Shown: positions 24,942 to 32,657 of the stretch, piece after piece
How positions within the stretch are numbered: position 1 is the stretch's first letter
Layout: the number at the start of each line of letters is the position of its first letter
Assembly: GCA_003818205.1 (NCBI GenBank)
Contig: RPRQ01000052.1
Coordinates: 1 to 33,522 of the forward strand
Direction: 5' to 3'
Source: Bacteroidales bacterium
GTDB taxonomy: Bacteria; Bacteroidota; Bacteroidia; Bacteroidales; Tenuifilaceae
DNA length: 33,522 nucleotides
Notes under the pieces: generated by a model
Databases searched by the model: none
The model's input: the letters and a program-made list of their open reading frames with translations, nothing else
What the model was told of the DNA's origin: nothing
Position numbers and translations under genes: made by a program

Positions 24942-25169
24942 ATGAAAACAATAAATATTTCAGTATCAGACCTTGAATTCAATAAGTTTGGCTTAAAGTC
25001 AAGCCTTTCATTCTCTGACTTTATAGATATTATAAGCAAAGAATTGTCGAAACAAAGACTTAATGAAAGTTTGAAACTTGCAGAAAAATTTGGACTTTCA
25101 GAAATGACCATGGCTGAAATAACAAAAGAAGTTAAAGCGGTTAGAAGAAATGCAAAAAATCGTAGTTGA
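24942..25169 (+). CDS. Cassette 16, gene 1: antitoxin for a PIN-domain toxin
   Basis: A 75-aa protein (MKTINISVSDLEFNKFGLKS). The start is ribbon-like (TINISVSDLEFNKFG), then helices (FSDFIDIISKELSKQRLNESLKLAEKFGLSEM), and a basic C-terminus. This is the form of small Bacteroidota antitoxins that precede PIN toxins. It overlaps the PIN frame by 20 nt. Because the toxin is broken, it may be an orphan that still neutralises related toxins (inference). Confidence 0.72.
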   Translation: MKTINISVSDLEFNKFGLKSSLSFSDFIDIISKELSKQRLNESLKLAEKFGLSEMTMAEITKEVKAVRRNAKNRS

Positions 25170-25569
25170 CACCAATGTTATTGTTTCTGCGCTAATTCAA
25201 CGCAGTTAACCTTATCATATTGTTACTGAAATATTCTCCAACGATAACATTCAACTTTGCCTTTCTGATGAACTATATGCTGAATACTTCAATGTACTGA
25301 ATCGAAAGAAATTCTCAAAATTTCCCGATTTTATCTCAAATGCTCAATCTTTACTTATAGATATTGAGAAAAGAGCTATCAAATATTACCCAACTATTCG
25401 ATTAGAAGTTATAAGCGATTTAGACGATAACAAACTCCTAGAACTTGCTGAAACTTGTAACGCTAATTTCCTAATTACAGGTAATTCTAATGACTTCACT
25501 ATATCAGAATATAAAGGAACTAAGATTTTAAGTCCTAAAGACTATTGGACAGATTATTTGATAGAATAA
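25150..25569 (+). pseudogene. Cassette 16, gene 2: PIN-domain toxin with early stop codon
   Basis: ATG 25150 starts a PIN frame (MQKIVVDTNVIVSALIQRS) that meets TAA at 25207-25209, then continues in the same frame (PYHIVTEIFSNDNIQLCLSDELYAEYFNVLNR ... DLDDNKLLELAETCNANFLITGN) to the stop at 25567-25569. The PIN acids are visible: D in VVDTN, E in SDELYAEY, D in DLDD. The fourth is N in ITGNSNDF where many relatives have D. A single base change to a Tyr codon would restore the gene. The broken toxin implies loss under toxicity or drift. Confidence 0.86.
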
Positions 25570-25579
25570 ATACACGAAC

Positions 25580-25711
25580 GCACAACAGTTGCTAAAAACC
25601 ATTGGGGCAGATAGTTAGATAATTTTATTTTTTGTGTATTGCATTTATTTTAACATGGGACAAGGTTGCTGCTTCGAACTCCCCAAAGCTTTTTAGCAGC
25701 AAACGAATGTG
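25580..25711 (+). repeat. attC-like site 16, type A, right core damaged
   Basis: Left core GCACAAC (25580-25586). Where GTT should stand at 25705 the sequence is GAATGTGC. Arms TTGCTAAAAA / TTTTTAGCAG and CATTGGGG / CCCCAAAG. The left end does not match cassette 16's own start (GTTATGGGTT), so this cassette is likely chimeric. Confidence 0.8.
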
Positions 25712-25766
25712 CAGCTTTTGGGATAGTAAAAATATACGCAATAGAGCTGGCATTATTTAGTAGTTG
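25707..25766 (+). repeat. 60-bp unit between site 16 and the next cassette start, copy 1
   Basis: Begins ATGTGCAGCTTTTGGGATAG and ends GGCATTATTTAGTAGTTG. Copy 2 at 31597-31656 differs by one base. Flanking DNA is unrelated after the final GTTG, which is where a new cassette core begins. Short arms TGCAGCT / AGCTGGCA could form a hairpin. Confidence 0.85.
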
Positions 25767-26021
25767 TGTGCAACCCATTGACAATAAAACAAGATTGATA
25801 CGAAAACCAAGATTATTTCAAAACTTTCAATCCTGATAAATACATTAATAATTGTCAGTGGATGTAGTCATATTAAATAGTCATAGATCAGTTATTGGGT
25901 TCATAAAGAGGAAAGAGTTTGATTATTTTGTTAAAATTGCTATTTTTAAATTTATTTTTTTGTAAAAAAATTCAGTATGCTTTATTCATACTGATTGTTA
26001 CTTTAATTTTAACGTAAAATC
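25767..26021. other. AT-rich leader of cassette 17
   Basis: No gene is seen. An 8-bp stem TCAGTATG / CATACTGA with a 7-nt loop at 25972-25994 lies 28 bp before the FISUMP start, preceded by T and A runs. It may shape expression of that gene; it lacks the T-run of a terminator. Confidence 0.35.
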
Positions 26022-27398
26022 ATGAAGAGAAAATTTTTTAGTATTACATTTTTAATTGCCGCCTTGGCTTTTGTGTTTGTTACATGCAAAAAGGATGAAG
26101 AAGTTGTAACCATTCCTGTTTTAAATATCAATACAGTAAGCGATATTCAAGTTAATAGCGTTGCAGTAGAAGTAAATATAACTTCAGATGGTGGTGCTTC
26201 CATTACTGAACGAGGTGTTTGCTGGAGCCAGGGTCAGGATCTCGCTCTTGCCACAAGCAGAACCAACAATGGCGAAGGTAAAGGTAGTTTCACTAGCAAT
26301 ATTACGAATTTAACAGCAGGAACAACATATTACGTATGGGCTTATGCTATAAATAAAGTAGGCATACGTTATAGTAGCATGGCATCGTTTACAACCGCGA
26401 TAAAACTACCAGTTGTAAAAACCCAAGCAGTAAGAGATGTAACAGAGGAAAGTGCAATCTGTGACGGAAAAGTTACAGATTTAGGTGGAGCAGCCCTTAT
26501 TGCGTGTGGCTTCTGCTGGAGCACCAGCCCAGAACCAACCATAGCAGATAGAAAAAGTACAGATGACGTATCGGGGACTTATGCCTTTTCGAGAGGTATA
26601 TGGAATTTAATTGCAGGAACAACCTACTATGTGAGGGCATATGCCACCACTATTGCAGGAACAGGATATGGAAATTCGGTTTCATTTACAACGATACCCA
26701 TTTACAATCCCAATATTAGCTATGGTAGTTTAACCGACCAAGAAGGCAACGTTTATAAAACCGTTAATATAGGCTCACAGACTTGGATGGCAGAGAACCT
26801 TGCAACTACTAAGTACAACGATGGTAATCCTATAGAATGTATTACTGAGATGGGGGCATGGACTGCTGCCACAACTGGTACATACAATTGGTACGACGAT
26901 AACGCAAGTTTTGCCAAGACCAAAAACTATGGTGCACTTTATAACTGGTATGCTGTAGAAACTTCTAAGCTATGTCCAATTGGATGGCATGTACCAACAG
27001 ATGATGAATGGACAACTCTGGAAAACTACCTTGCCAACAATGGTTACAACTTCGATGGCACCATAGGTGGAGGCGTTGATAAAATAGCAAAAGCCCTTGC
27101 GAGTGGAGTGGGCTGGCAAGGTGATGGTTCTCGAAAGGGTTCTATTGGCAATGACGACTATCCACAATACAAAAACAAAAGTGGCTTCACTGCAGTGCCT
27201 GCTGGAAACCGCGAGGGCACTCATGGTTTATATCTTGATAATTGGGAATACTGCGTTTGGTGGACTAGTACAAAGAGTTCTGGAGCCTCATATGCTTACG
27301 TTCGTTTTTTGTTTTACGACCATGCCAATGTATTTAGTAGTAGTGTCTGGTTTGGTGTAATGCCAGGCGCATCTAGCGTGAGATGTATTAAAGATTAA
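26022..27398 (+). CDS. Cassette 17: FISUMP-domain lipoprotein
   Basis: A 458-aa surface lipoprotein: signal and lipobox ending at C22 (FVFVTC KKDEE). Two fibronectin-like repeats of about 95 residues follow (35-128 and 130-225; each with RGVCWSQGQ / CGFCWSTSP, then AGTTYYV-AYA and SFTT). The C-terminal domain from about 235 is the Fibrobacter succinogenes major paralogous (FISUMP) domain: GSLTDQEGNVYKTVNIGSQTWMAENL, YGALYNWYAV, CPIGWHVPTDDEW, WWTSTKSSG, VRCIKD. Function of FISUMP proteins is not settled; surface attachment is a guess. The base composition is more GC-rich than neighbouring cassettes, nearer to the host chromosome. Confidence 0.85.
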   Translation: MKRKFFSITFLIAALAFVFVTCKKDEEVVTIPVLNINTVSDIQVNSVAVEVNITSDGGASITERGVCWSQGQDLALATSRTNNGEGKGSFTSNITNLTAGTTYYVWAYAINKVGIRYSSMASFTTAIKLPVVKTQAVRDVTEESAICDGKVTDLGGAALIACGFCWSTSPEPTIADRKSTDDVSGTYAFSRGIWNLIAGTTYYVRAYATTIAGTGYGNSVSFTTIPIYNPNISYGSLTDQEGNVYKTVNIGSQTWMAENLATTKYNDGNPIECITEMGAWTAATTGTYNWYDDNASFAKTKNYGALYNWYAVETSKLCPIGWHVPTDDEWTTLENYLANNGYNFDGTIGGGVDKIAKALASGVGWQGDGSRKGSIGNDDYPQYKNKSGFTAVPAGNREGTHGLYLDNWEYCVWWTSTKSSGASYAYVRFLFYDHANVFSSSVWFGVMPGASSVRCIKD

Positions 27399-27633
27399 CC
27401 TATAGTGATTTTCATCCCCTCTCAAGTATAGACTACGAATTCGACTACTTCGAGAGGGCACAGAGTTTAATAAAAGAGTCAAGAGTGGTATAAGAAGCGA
27501 AGATAGTATCTGTACTTGACTTCACAACTCATATACAGGTTTTATTACCATAAATGCCAAGTTCAAAGCCAGAAATAGGAAATAGAATTAACTTGGAAGT
27601 AAACCATAGATAATCAGTTAGTCAAATGGGCAG
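27399..27633. other. Non-coding tail of cassette 17
   Basis: 235 bp between the FISUMP stop and site 17. I see no gene, promoter or terminator in it. Confidence 0.4.
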
Positions 27634-27768
27634 CTCACAACAGCCGCTAAACCCAATCAGGGCTTGACTTGCGGATATGAAAATTTTTCCTAACTTAGCT
27701 TAGCCGTTAACGTGTGACAAGGAATCGGTTGTTAACTCCCTGTCTGGTTTTAGCGGCAGGCGTTGTAG
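27634..27768 (+). repeat. attC-like site 17, type B
   Basis: Left core TCACAAC, right core GTTGTAG (27762-27768). Arms CCGCTAAACC / GGTTTTAGCGG, CAGGG / CCCTG. Confidence 0.85.
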
Positions 27769-27827
27769 CCAATGCCAGAAGTTCAAACAGACAAATAAGC
27801 ATACTATATAGTTTTATCTTTTTTTCT

Positions 27828-27835
27828 TATATTTG
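27828..27835 (+). promoter_or_regulatory. -7 box of cassette 18
   Basis: TATATTTG, a full match to TAnnTTTG, ending 4 nt before the ATG at 27840. Its use would give a leaderless mRNA. Confidence 0.45.
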
Positions 27836-27839
27836 CTAT

Positions 27840-28370
27840 ATGAGAAAAAGGACAGAAATAGGATTGGATTTCATAGTTGACAAACTCACCAACTCGATTG
27901 AAAATGTTGTGACAGGTGATAGTTTCCCAACTGAAATCTCAATTGTATCCAAGGTCGAACTGAAAAATATTTCTAAGAAGAACGGTTGGGTATTCAATTG
28001 GTTAAGTGAATTGAAGCAACCAGAAAGAGACATTTACAAACTTACAATTTTCAACAATCCCAATATAATACAGGGCTTATTAAGTGTTCAGGTTAAGTCT
28101 GACCATGTTTACATGCACCTTATTGAGAGTGCTCCGTTTAACAAAGGTAAGAATAAAATGTACGCAGGAGTTCCAGGAAATCTTGTCGCTTTTGCTTGTA
28201 AATTATCCTTTCAAAGAGGTCATGAAGGAAATTTGGCATTTATTTCAAAGTCTCAGATAATTAAACACTATGAAGAGACTTTGGGTGCTAAGCATTTCGG
28301 TGGTAGATTAATGATTATTGAAACACAAGCTGCTTTGAAATTAATTGATAAATATTTTAAAAACCAATAG
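27840..28370 (+). CDS. Cassette 18, gene 1: GNAT-like protein, possible toxin
   Basis: A 176-aa protein. Start chosen at ATG 27840; an earlier frame start lies in the attC-like site. The C-terminal half (MYAGVPGNLVAFACKLSFQRGHEGNLAFISKSQIIKHYEETLGAKHFGGRLMIIETQAALKLIDKYF) has the strand-loop-helix order of GNAT N-acetyltransferases: a GxxGN-like pyrophosphate loop, a helix, then a strand and C-terminal helix. A 56-aa basic protein follows 2 bp later, like a toxin with a small partner. Function is unproven; an acetyltransferase toxin such as those that act on tRNA would be a guess. Confidence 0.55.
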   Translation: MRKRTEIGLDFIVDKLTNSIENVVTGDSFPTEISIVSKVELKNISKKNGWVFNWLSELKQPERDIYKLTIFNNPNIIQGLLSVQVKSDHVYMHLIESAPFNKGKNKMYAGVPGNLVAFACKLSFQRGHEGNLAFISKSQIIKHYEETLGAKHFGGRLMIIETQAALKLIDKYFKNQ

Positions 28371-28372
28371 AG

Positions 28373-28543
28373 ATGAAAACTAGAAGGAAGGAATTAGATG
28401 TGGACTTTATTGGAAGTCAAGAGCCATTGACAACCTCAGAGGAAAAAGCATTAAGTGATTTTTTTGGAAAGAAAAAAGAATTGAAGAAACGTAAGATAGT
28501 TCGATTGAAAAGAACCACTCATAAAGTGACTTCCAAAGCATAA
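28373..28543 (+). CDS. Cassette 18, gene 2: 56-aa basic protein
   Basis: ATG 28373 opens a 57-codon frame (MKTRRKELDVDFIGSQEPLTTSEEKALSDFF, then GKKKELKKRKIVRLKRTTHK). It lies 2 bp after the GNAT-like stop, the same strand, and is followed by site 18 after 26 bp. It is too short for a fold I recognise. The acidic front and Lys/Arg-rich tail would suit a partner protein or antitoxin of the first gene. It is real by position and codon pattern more than by homology. Confidence 0.5.
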   Translation: MKTRRKELDVDFIGSQEPLTTSEEKALSDFFGKKKELKKRKIVRLKRTTHKVTSKA

Positions 28544-28568
28544 GTTTCCTGCCAAGATCAAAGGCACA

Positions 28569-28700
28569 GGCTACACCGCTAAACCCAATCAGAGCTTGAT
28601 TTGCAGATAAGAAGGTTTTTCCTACCTTAGCATTACCGTTAACGAGGGACAAGGAAACGGTTTTTAACTCCCTGTCTGTGCTTAGCGGCAAACGTTAGCG
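28569..28700 (+). repeat. attC-like site 18, type B, left core deleted
   Basis: Right core GTTAGCG (28694-28700). The left side reads GGCTACACCGCTAAACCC where GGCTACAACAGCCGC is expected, a 4-bp loss that removes the AAC. Arms CCGCTAAACC / TTAGCGG otherwise intact. Confidence 0.82.
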
Positions 28701-28899
28701 TTAATTGAAACAGAACAGACTACCATGAAAAGTATTTACATCCTAATATTATTTTGAAGCCGTTCCTCATTGGACGTGTGAAAAACAATGTCTAAATGAT
28801 AGAATTGACTTACTTAGATTGATTTTAATGCTAAAACTGACAATATGTATAATGTTCTGAATATAACGAACAACTTTAGATAATTATTAATTTTGCCAA
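28701..28899. other. Leader of cassette 19 with a decayed signal-peptide start
   Basis: The ATG at 28724 opens MKSIYILILF and stops at once, like the first codons of an exported protein whose body is lost. No other gene is seen. Confidence 0.4.
28888..28895 (+). promoter_or_regulatory. -7 box of cassette 19
   Basis: TAATTTTG, a full match to TAnnTTTG, ending 4 nt before the ATG at 28900, so the mRNA may be leaderless. Confidence 0.42.
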
Positions 28900-30681
28900 A
28901 TGAAATATATCCAATTAGCAATTCTTCTCTTTACCCTATTGGCATGTAATGAGTATAACCCACAAGGTGATTATGATGTCGAAATTCGCAAACCAACTAA
29001 TCCACCATCCACAACATTTAATTTAAACGATACAGATGGACCAATAATAATGTGTAGGACTATGGATTTCACTTATTCAGTTAGTAATCCAAACAATGAG
29101 ATCTTTTTAGTTGAAATCTATTTCAATAATAGCCTGGCTTATACTACTACAAGCACCTATGGAAGTTTTGGAATAAATCCGCAAGGTTATGCAAATGGTT
29201 CGTATCAATTGGAGTTAAAGGTATACTCAAAAACAAAATCGGGATCGCTTGCTGATAAATTAAACGCAGAAGTATACGTCACCAGTAAAAAGTGGGAGGT
29301 AATCGTTGATAAGAACTTTTATCCTGTTCAGATAACTAGCATTAAAACTGGTTCAGGAATGCTTATGATCACCTGGGACAAGTATACCAAACCTGACTTC
29401 TCTAAGTATGAATTTTATAGAGTTCATAAAGGTTGGACAGCAAAACTATATACGATTACCGATCCGAATATTACAACAAAAAATGATTACACTTACATGG
29501 GTGGTCAAAGTGATTATTACATAAAAACATACAACGTAAGTGAATCAAAGGTTAGTGACACAAAGAGTTTTGTCGATTCTTACCCTAGAATAGTTGATAT
29601 AGGTGAACGATATGGGATGATAAAAATTTTCATTTCTAAGCTAAAATATTATGAAAATTTCAGGTACTATGTTTTATACAAAGACAATACAAATGACTTA
29701 TACAATCGTCTTGGTGAAACTCACAATGTAAACGATACAGTTATTAACACCCAAAGTTTGGCTTTTGGTAAAACATATAAATTAATATTAAGGATTCCAG
29801 ATGAAGACTTAACTTCATTCATGACTATAGGTAAAGCCTCAAAAACTTTTTCAAAAGCAATCGCTACAGAGTCATTGGATTATATTTTTCAAATGAAAGA
29901 TAATCATGTATATCGCTATTCTATCTCACAAAAGAAAGCCGTTGATAGTTTAGAGTTACTTAATGCTAATACGGATTTATTTGCGGCATCATTAAATTAT
30001 ATGTATTTGTCATTTGGAAATCTTTCAGTACTCCAATTATTAAATCCCTTGGATTTCAACCAAAAAACAACATTCACATCAAACGATATTTTTGGTGATA
30101 ATAGCGATAACTTCAAAATGGTTTCGATTTCCAATAATGGAATTGCTGCAATTTGCGGATCGAAATCCTTTGTCGTTTACGATTTATTCAACAAAAACAT
30201 AATCCTTAAACAAGACATAGTTAAGACTTTTGTCAAAATCTCTCCTGATGGAAAATATCTGGTTGATGTTGGCAACTCAACAGTTTTATATGAGCTAAAC
30301 GGAACTTCACTCATTGAAATTAAACAATGGACTGAAAAATTAACGCTTATTGATTTTAATCCCAAAATCCTTAACGAACTAATCTATTATCAACCCTCAG
30401 AAAGCAAGATAAATAAGATGGATTGCACATCGCTTTCTATTACTCAATCGACTAGTGCTAGTCCAAAATATCCCATTGCTGTTGATCCAATAACTGGATT
30501 AGTCTTGCACGACAATCCTTATCAAGATGAAGTTGGTAAAAGATACGATGTAAGTGAACTTGGAATATCTTATCCGTTAATTCACATCAGTGCCGTTGAT
30601 ATGAACAATTTCATCTTCCACAATTCCACAATTTACTCATCAATGGGCTATTCTCTAAAACTGACAGTGCCTAATAAATAA
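28900..30681 (+). CDS. Cassette 19, gene 1: large lipoprotein
   Basis: A 593-aa lipoprotein: lipobox ending at C16 (LLFTLLAC). Residues 40-110 form a strand-rich domain (VEIYFNNSLAYTTTSTYGSF ... YQLELKVYS) and 135-225 an FN3-like one (PVQITSIKTGSGMLMITWDKYTKPDFSKYEFYRV). The C-terminal 270 residues look propeller-like (YIFQMKDNHVYRYSISQKKAVDSL, SISNNGIAAICGSKSFVVYDL, ISPDGKYLVDVGNSTVLYEL). A likely surface protein; function unknown. It precedes a beta-barrel gene by 6 bp, so the two probably act together at the outer membrane (inference). Confidence 0.7.
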   Translation: MKYIQLAILLFTLLACNEYNPQGDYDVEIRKPTNPPSTTFNLNDTDGPIIMCRTMDFTYSVSNPNNEIFLVEIYFNNSLAYTTTSTYGSFGINPQGYANGSYQLELKVYSKTKSGSLADKLNAEVYVTSKKWEVIVDKNFYPVQITSIKTGSGMLMITWDKYTKPDFSKYEFYRVHKGWTAKLYTITDPNITTKNDYTYMGGQSDYYIKTYNVSESKVSDTKSFVDSYPRIVDIGERYGMIKIFISKLKYYENFRYYVLYKDNTNDLYNRLGETHNVNDTVINTQSLAFGKTYKLILRIPDEDLTSFMTIGKASKTFSKAIATESLDYIFQMKDNHVYRYSISQKKAVDSLELLNANTDLFAASLNYMYLSFGNLSVLQLLNPLDFNQKTTFTSNDIFGDNSDNFKMVSISNNGIAAICGSKSFVVYDLFNKNIILKQDIVKTFVKISPDGKYLVDVGNSTVLYELNGTSLIEIKQWTEKLTLIDFNPKILNELIYYQPSESKINKMDCTSLSITQSTSASPKYPIAVDPITGLVLHDNPYQDEVGKRYDVSELGISYPLIHISAVDMNNFIFHNSTIYSSMGYSLKLTVPNK

Positions 30682-30687
30682 TTAAGT

Positions 30688-31416
30688 ATGAATCGAAAAA
30701 TACTCTTAATTCTAGTTTGCTTTATAACTTTTGCCAATACTCTTTCAGCGCAGCTATGCTTTAATCTTAAGTTAGGTAAGGGAACTTATGAAATGGATGG
30801 CTTGAAAGATTTTAACTCAAAAATTATTAATTCATTACCAGTAAGTGCTAAAGTTGTTGATAATTTTCCTAAAGCAAATTATTGGGATGGCAGCATTCTT
30901 TATGAATATAAGAAATTATATGTTGGAGTAAACCTATCTCACCATACAACAGGATCTCGAATTAGCTATATTGATTATTCAGGGAGTTTAAAGTATGATC
31001 AGATTGTTACATCCAACTCCTTTGGACCAATAATGAAATTGAATATCAAAACTAATAGTAAGTTAAAATTCTATCCATACATTGGCTTAAACATTATCAA
31101 TACAAAATACAGGCTTGATGAGGAGCTCATCGTATCCAATCAACACTCCTCAAAATCTACAGACTTAGATGCTACAAGTTTATTATTTAATTTAGGAATT
31201 GAAACAGTATACTCGTTTAACTGGGTTGGTTTTGGATTTTATGCCGGATATTCAAAAAATAACCAAGGAAAACTATACTTGGACAACGAAGAAGCAGTAC
31301 TTGAAGATGGTGACAAAGTTTACACCGATTGGACTGGGTTTAGATATGGTTTATCAATATTTTTTGAATTTGATTTAAAAAATTGCCGAAAAAATAATAC
31401 CATAATTAGTGAATAG
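30688..31416 (+). CDS. Cassette 19, gene 2: outer-membrane beta-barrel protein
   Basis: A 242-aa protein with signal peptide MNRKILLILVCFITFANTLSA. The rest alternates amphipathic strands ending in aromatic residues (GSILYEYKKLYVGVNLSHHT, FYPYIGLNIINTKY, VGFGFYAGYSKNN, FRYGLSIFFEFDL), typical of small eight-stranded barrels, with the aromatic-rich last strand close to the C-terminus. It starts 6 bp after the lipoprotein, and both fill a 2.9-kb cassette, the longest in the window. Confidence 0.68.
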   Translation: MNRKILLILVCFITFANTLSAQLCFNLKLGKGTYEMDGLKDFNSKIINSLPVSAKVVDNFPKANYWDGSILYEYKKLYVGVNLSHHTTGSRISYIDYSGSLKYDQIVTSNSFGPIMKLNIKTNSKLKFYPYIGLNIINTKYRLDEELIVSNQHSSKSTDLDATSLLFNLGIETVYSFNWVGFGFYAGYSKNNQGKLYLDNEEAVLEDGDKVYTDWTGFRYGLSIFFEFDLKNCRKNNTIISE

Positions 31417-31467
31417 AGGATTGATATTGTCTGTATTATTTATTTTATTAAAACACAAAACAACTAA

Positions 31468-31600
31468 CGCCAATAGCTGCTAAAATCCATTGGGGCAGAC
31501 TTTTGGATAAGTTTTATTTTAGTATATTGGCAATTATTTTAACGTGGGACAACGATGCTGCTTCGAACTTCCCAACGGTTTTTAGCAGCAAACGTTATGT
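31468..31600 (+). repeat. attC-like site 19, type A, left core altered
   Basis: Left core CGCCAAT (AAC to AAT), right core GTTATGT (31594-31600). Arms GCTGCTAAAA / TTTTTAGCAGC, CATTGGGG / CCCAACG. Confidence 0.84.
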
Positions 31601-31656
31601 GCAGCTTTGGGGATAGTAAAAATATACGCAATAGAGCTGGCATTATTTAGTAGTTG
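31597..31656 (+). repeat. 60-bp unit between site 19 and the next cassette start, copy 2
   Basis: 59 of 60 bases equal copy 1 at 25707-25766. The following GTTGGCGGTA matches the end of cassette 20 (TACCGCCAAC), showing that the real start of cassette 20 lies after this unit. Confidence 0.85.
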
Positions 31657-31714
31657 GCGGTAATTAAATTTGGACGATACAATGAATTGAAGTAATATTA
31701 TATACTTAAAATTT

Positions 31715-32653
31715 ATGATTATGGATTATTCATGGACACCTATACTTGGAGAATACACTATTGAAAAGAATAAAATTATTTTCAAAGGTGATAAAGTCAT
31801 TTTTGATGGTAGTGAAAATGCTAAAGTTGGAAATCTCTTGTGTGAGCAGTTTTTTGAAGGAGGAATAATATCAGCAAACATAAAATTCAAAGCAGTTGAA
31901 ATGAATTTCACAGGTTGTGGTATTATTCTGTACTATGACCCTGAGACGAAATTTTTTGTGGTGGCTAGTATAAATGCTACACAAAATATGTTTTCAATTA
32001 GTGCTTTTACGGACAGATGGACTAGTTATGCGGTTGGTGGTGATGGTGCAAATTTAAAAGCAGGCATAAATTATGCACTTAAGGTTGAAATGTATGGTTC
32101 GAAGGTTATTATGTCAGTTAATAATGTTCAGGTTCTTTCCACCACATTGCCATTTACATTGCCACAAAAACAAGTCGGTTTATGGAATGTTTCCAAATCA
32201 GATATTGAGATAACAAATTATAAAGTTGAGAAAATTAAACCTAAAGCATTTTCTATAATGCAATTCTCATAACCTTATTATGAAATATTTGAAGAAGTAA
32301 TTAAAAAGGTTTGTGATGAAAAAGAATTCAATATTGAAGCTATAAAAGCTGATGACACATATGGTCCTGGGTTAATAATTTCCGATATACAAAAACAAAT
32401 AAATGAAAGTAAAATTGTCATTGCAGACATTACTCCAATAAATGCAAATGTTTTCTTTGAGTTGGGCTATGCCTACGCATTGAACAAACCAACTATACTA
32501 ATTGCTGAAAAAGGAACAAAACTGCCATTTGATTTATATCCTTTTAGGACTTTGTTTTATGAAAATTCAATAGCTGGAAAGAAAAAACTTGAAGATGGTT
32601 TACGAAACCACTTAAAAGCTATATTTTATGACAAAAAAGGGTTTATAAATTAA
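31715..32653 (+). pseudogene. Cassette 20: lectin-like domain fused to a deoxyribosyltransferase/TIR-like domain, one stop codon inside
   Basis: One frame runs from ATG 31715 to the stop at 32651-32653, broken only by TAA at 32270-32272 (codon 186). Residues 1-176 look like a LamG/concanavalin-type jelly roll (FEGGIISANIKFKAVEMNFTGCGIILYYDP, LKVEMYGSKVIMSVNNVQVL, KQVGLWNVSKSDIEITNY). After the stop the frame continues PYYEIFEEVIKKVCDEKEF, ADDTYGPGLIISDIQKQI, IVIADITPINANVFFELGYAYALNKPTILIAE, matching the Rossmann-like nucleoside 2-deoxyribosyltransferase/TIR-like family, with the conserved Glu in FELGYA. Where relatives read QFSEPY this gene reads QFS-stop-PY, so GAA to TAA is the simplest event. 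Such domains cleave N-glycosidic bonds, in some defence systems NAD (family knowledge). Confidence 0.8.
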
Positions 32654-32657
32654 CTAC

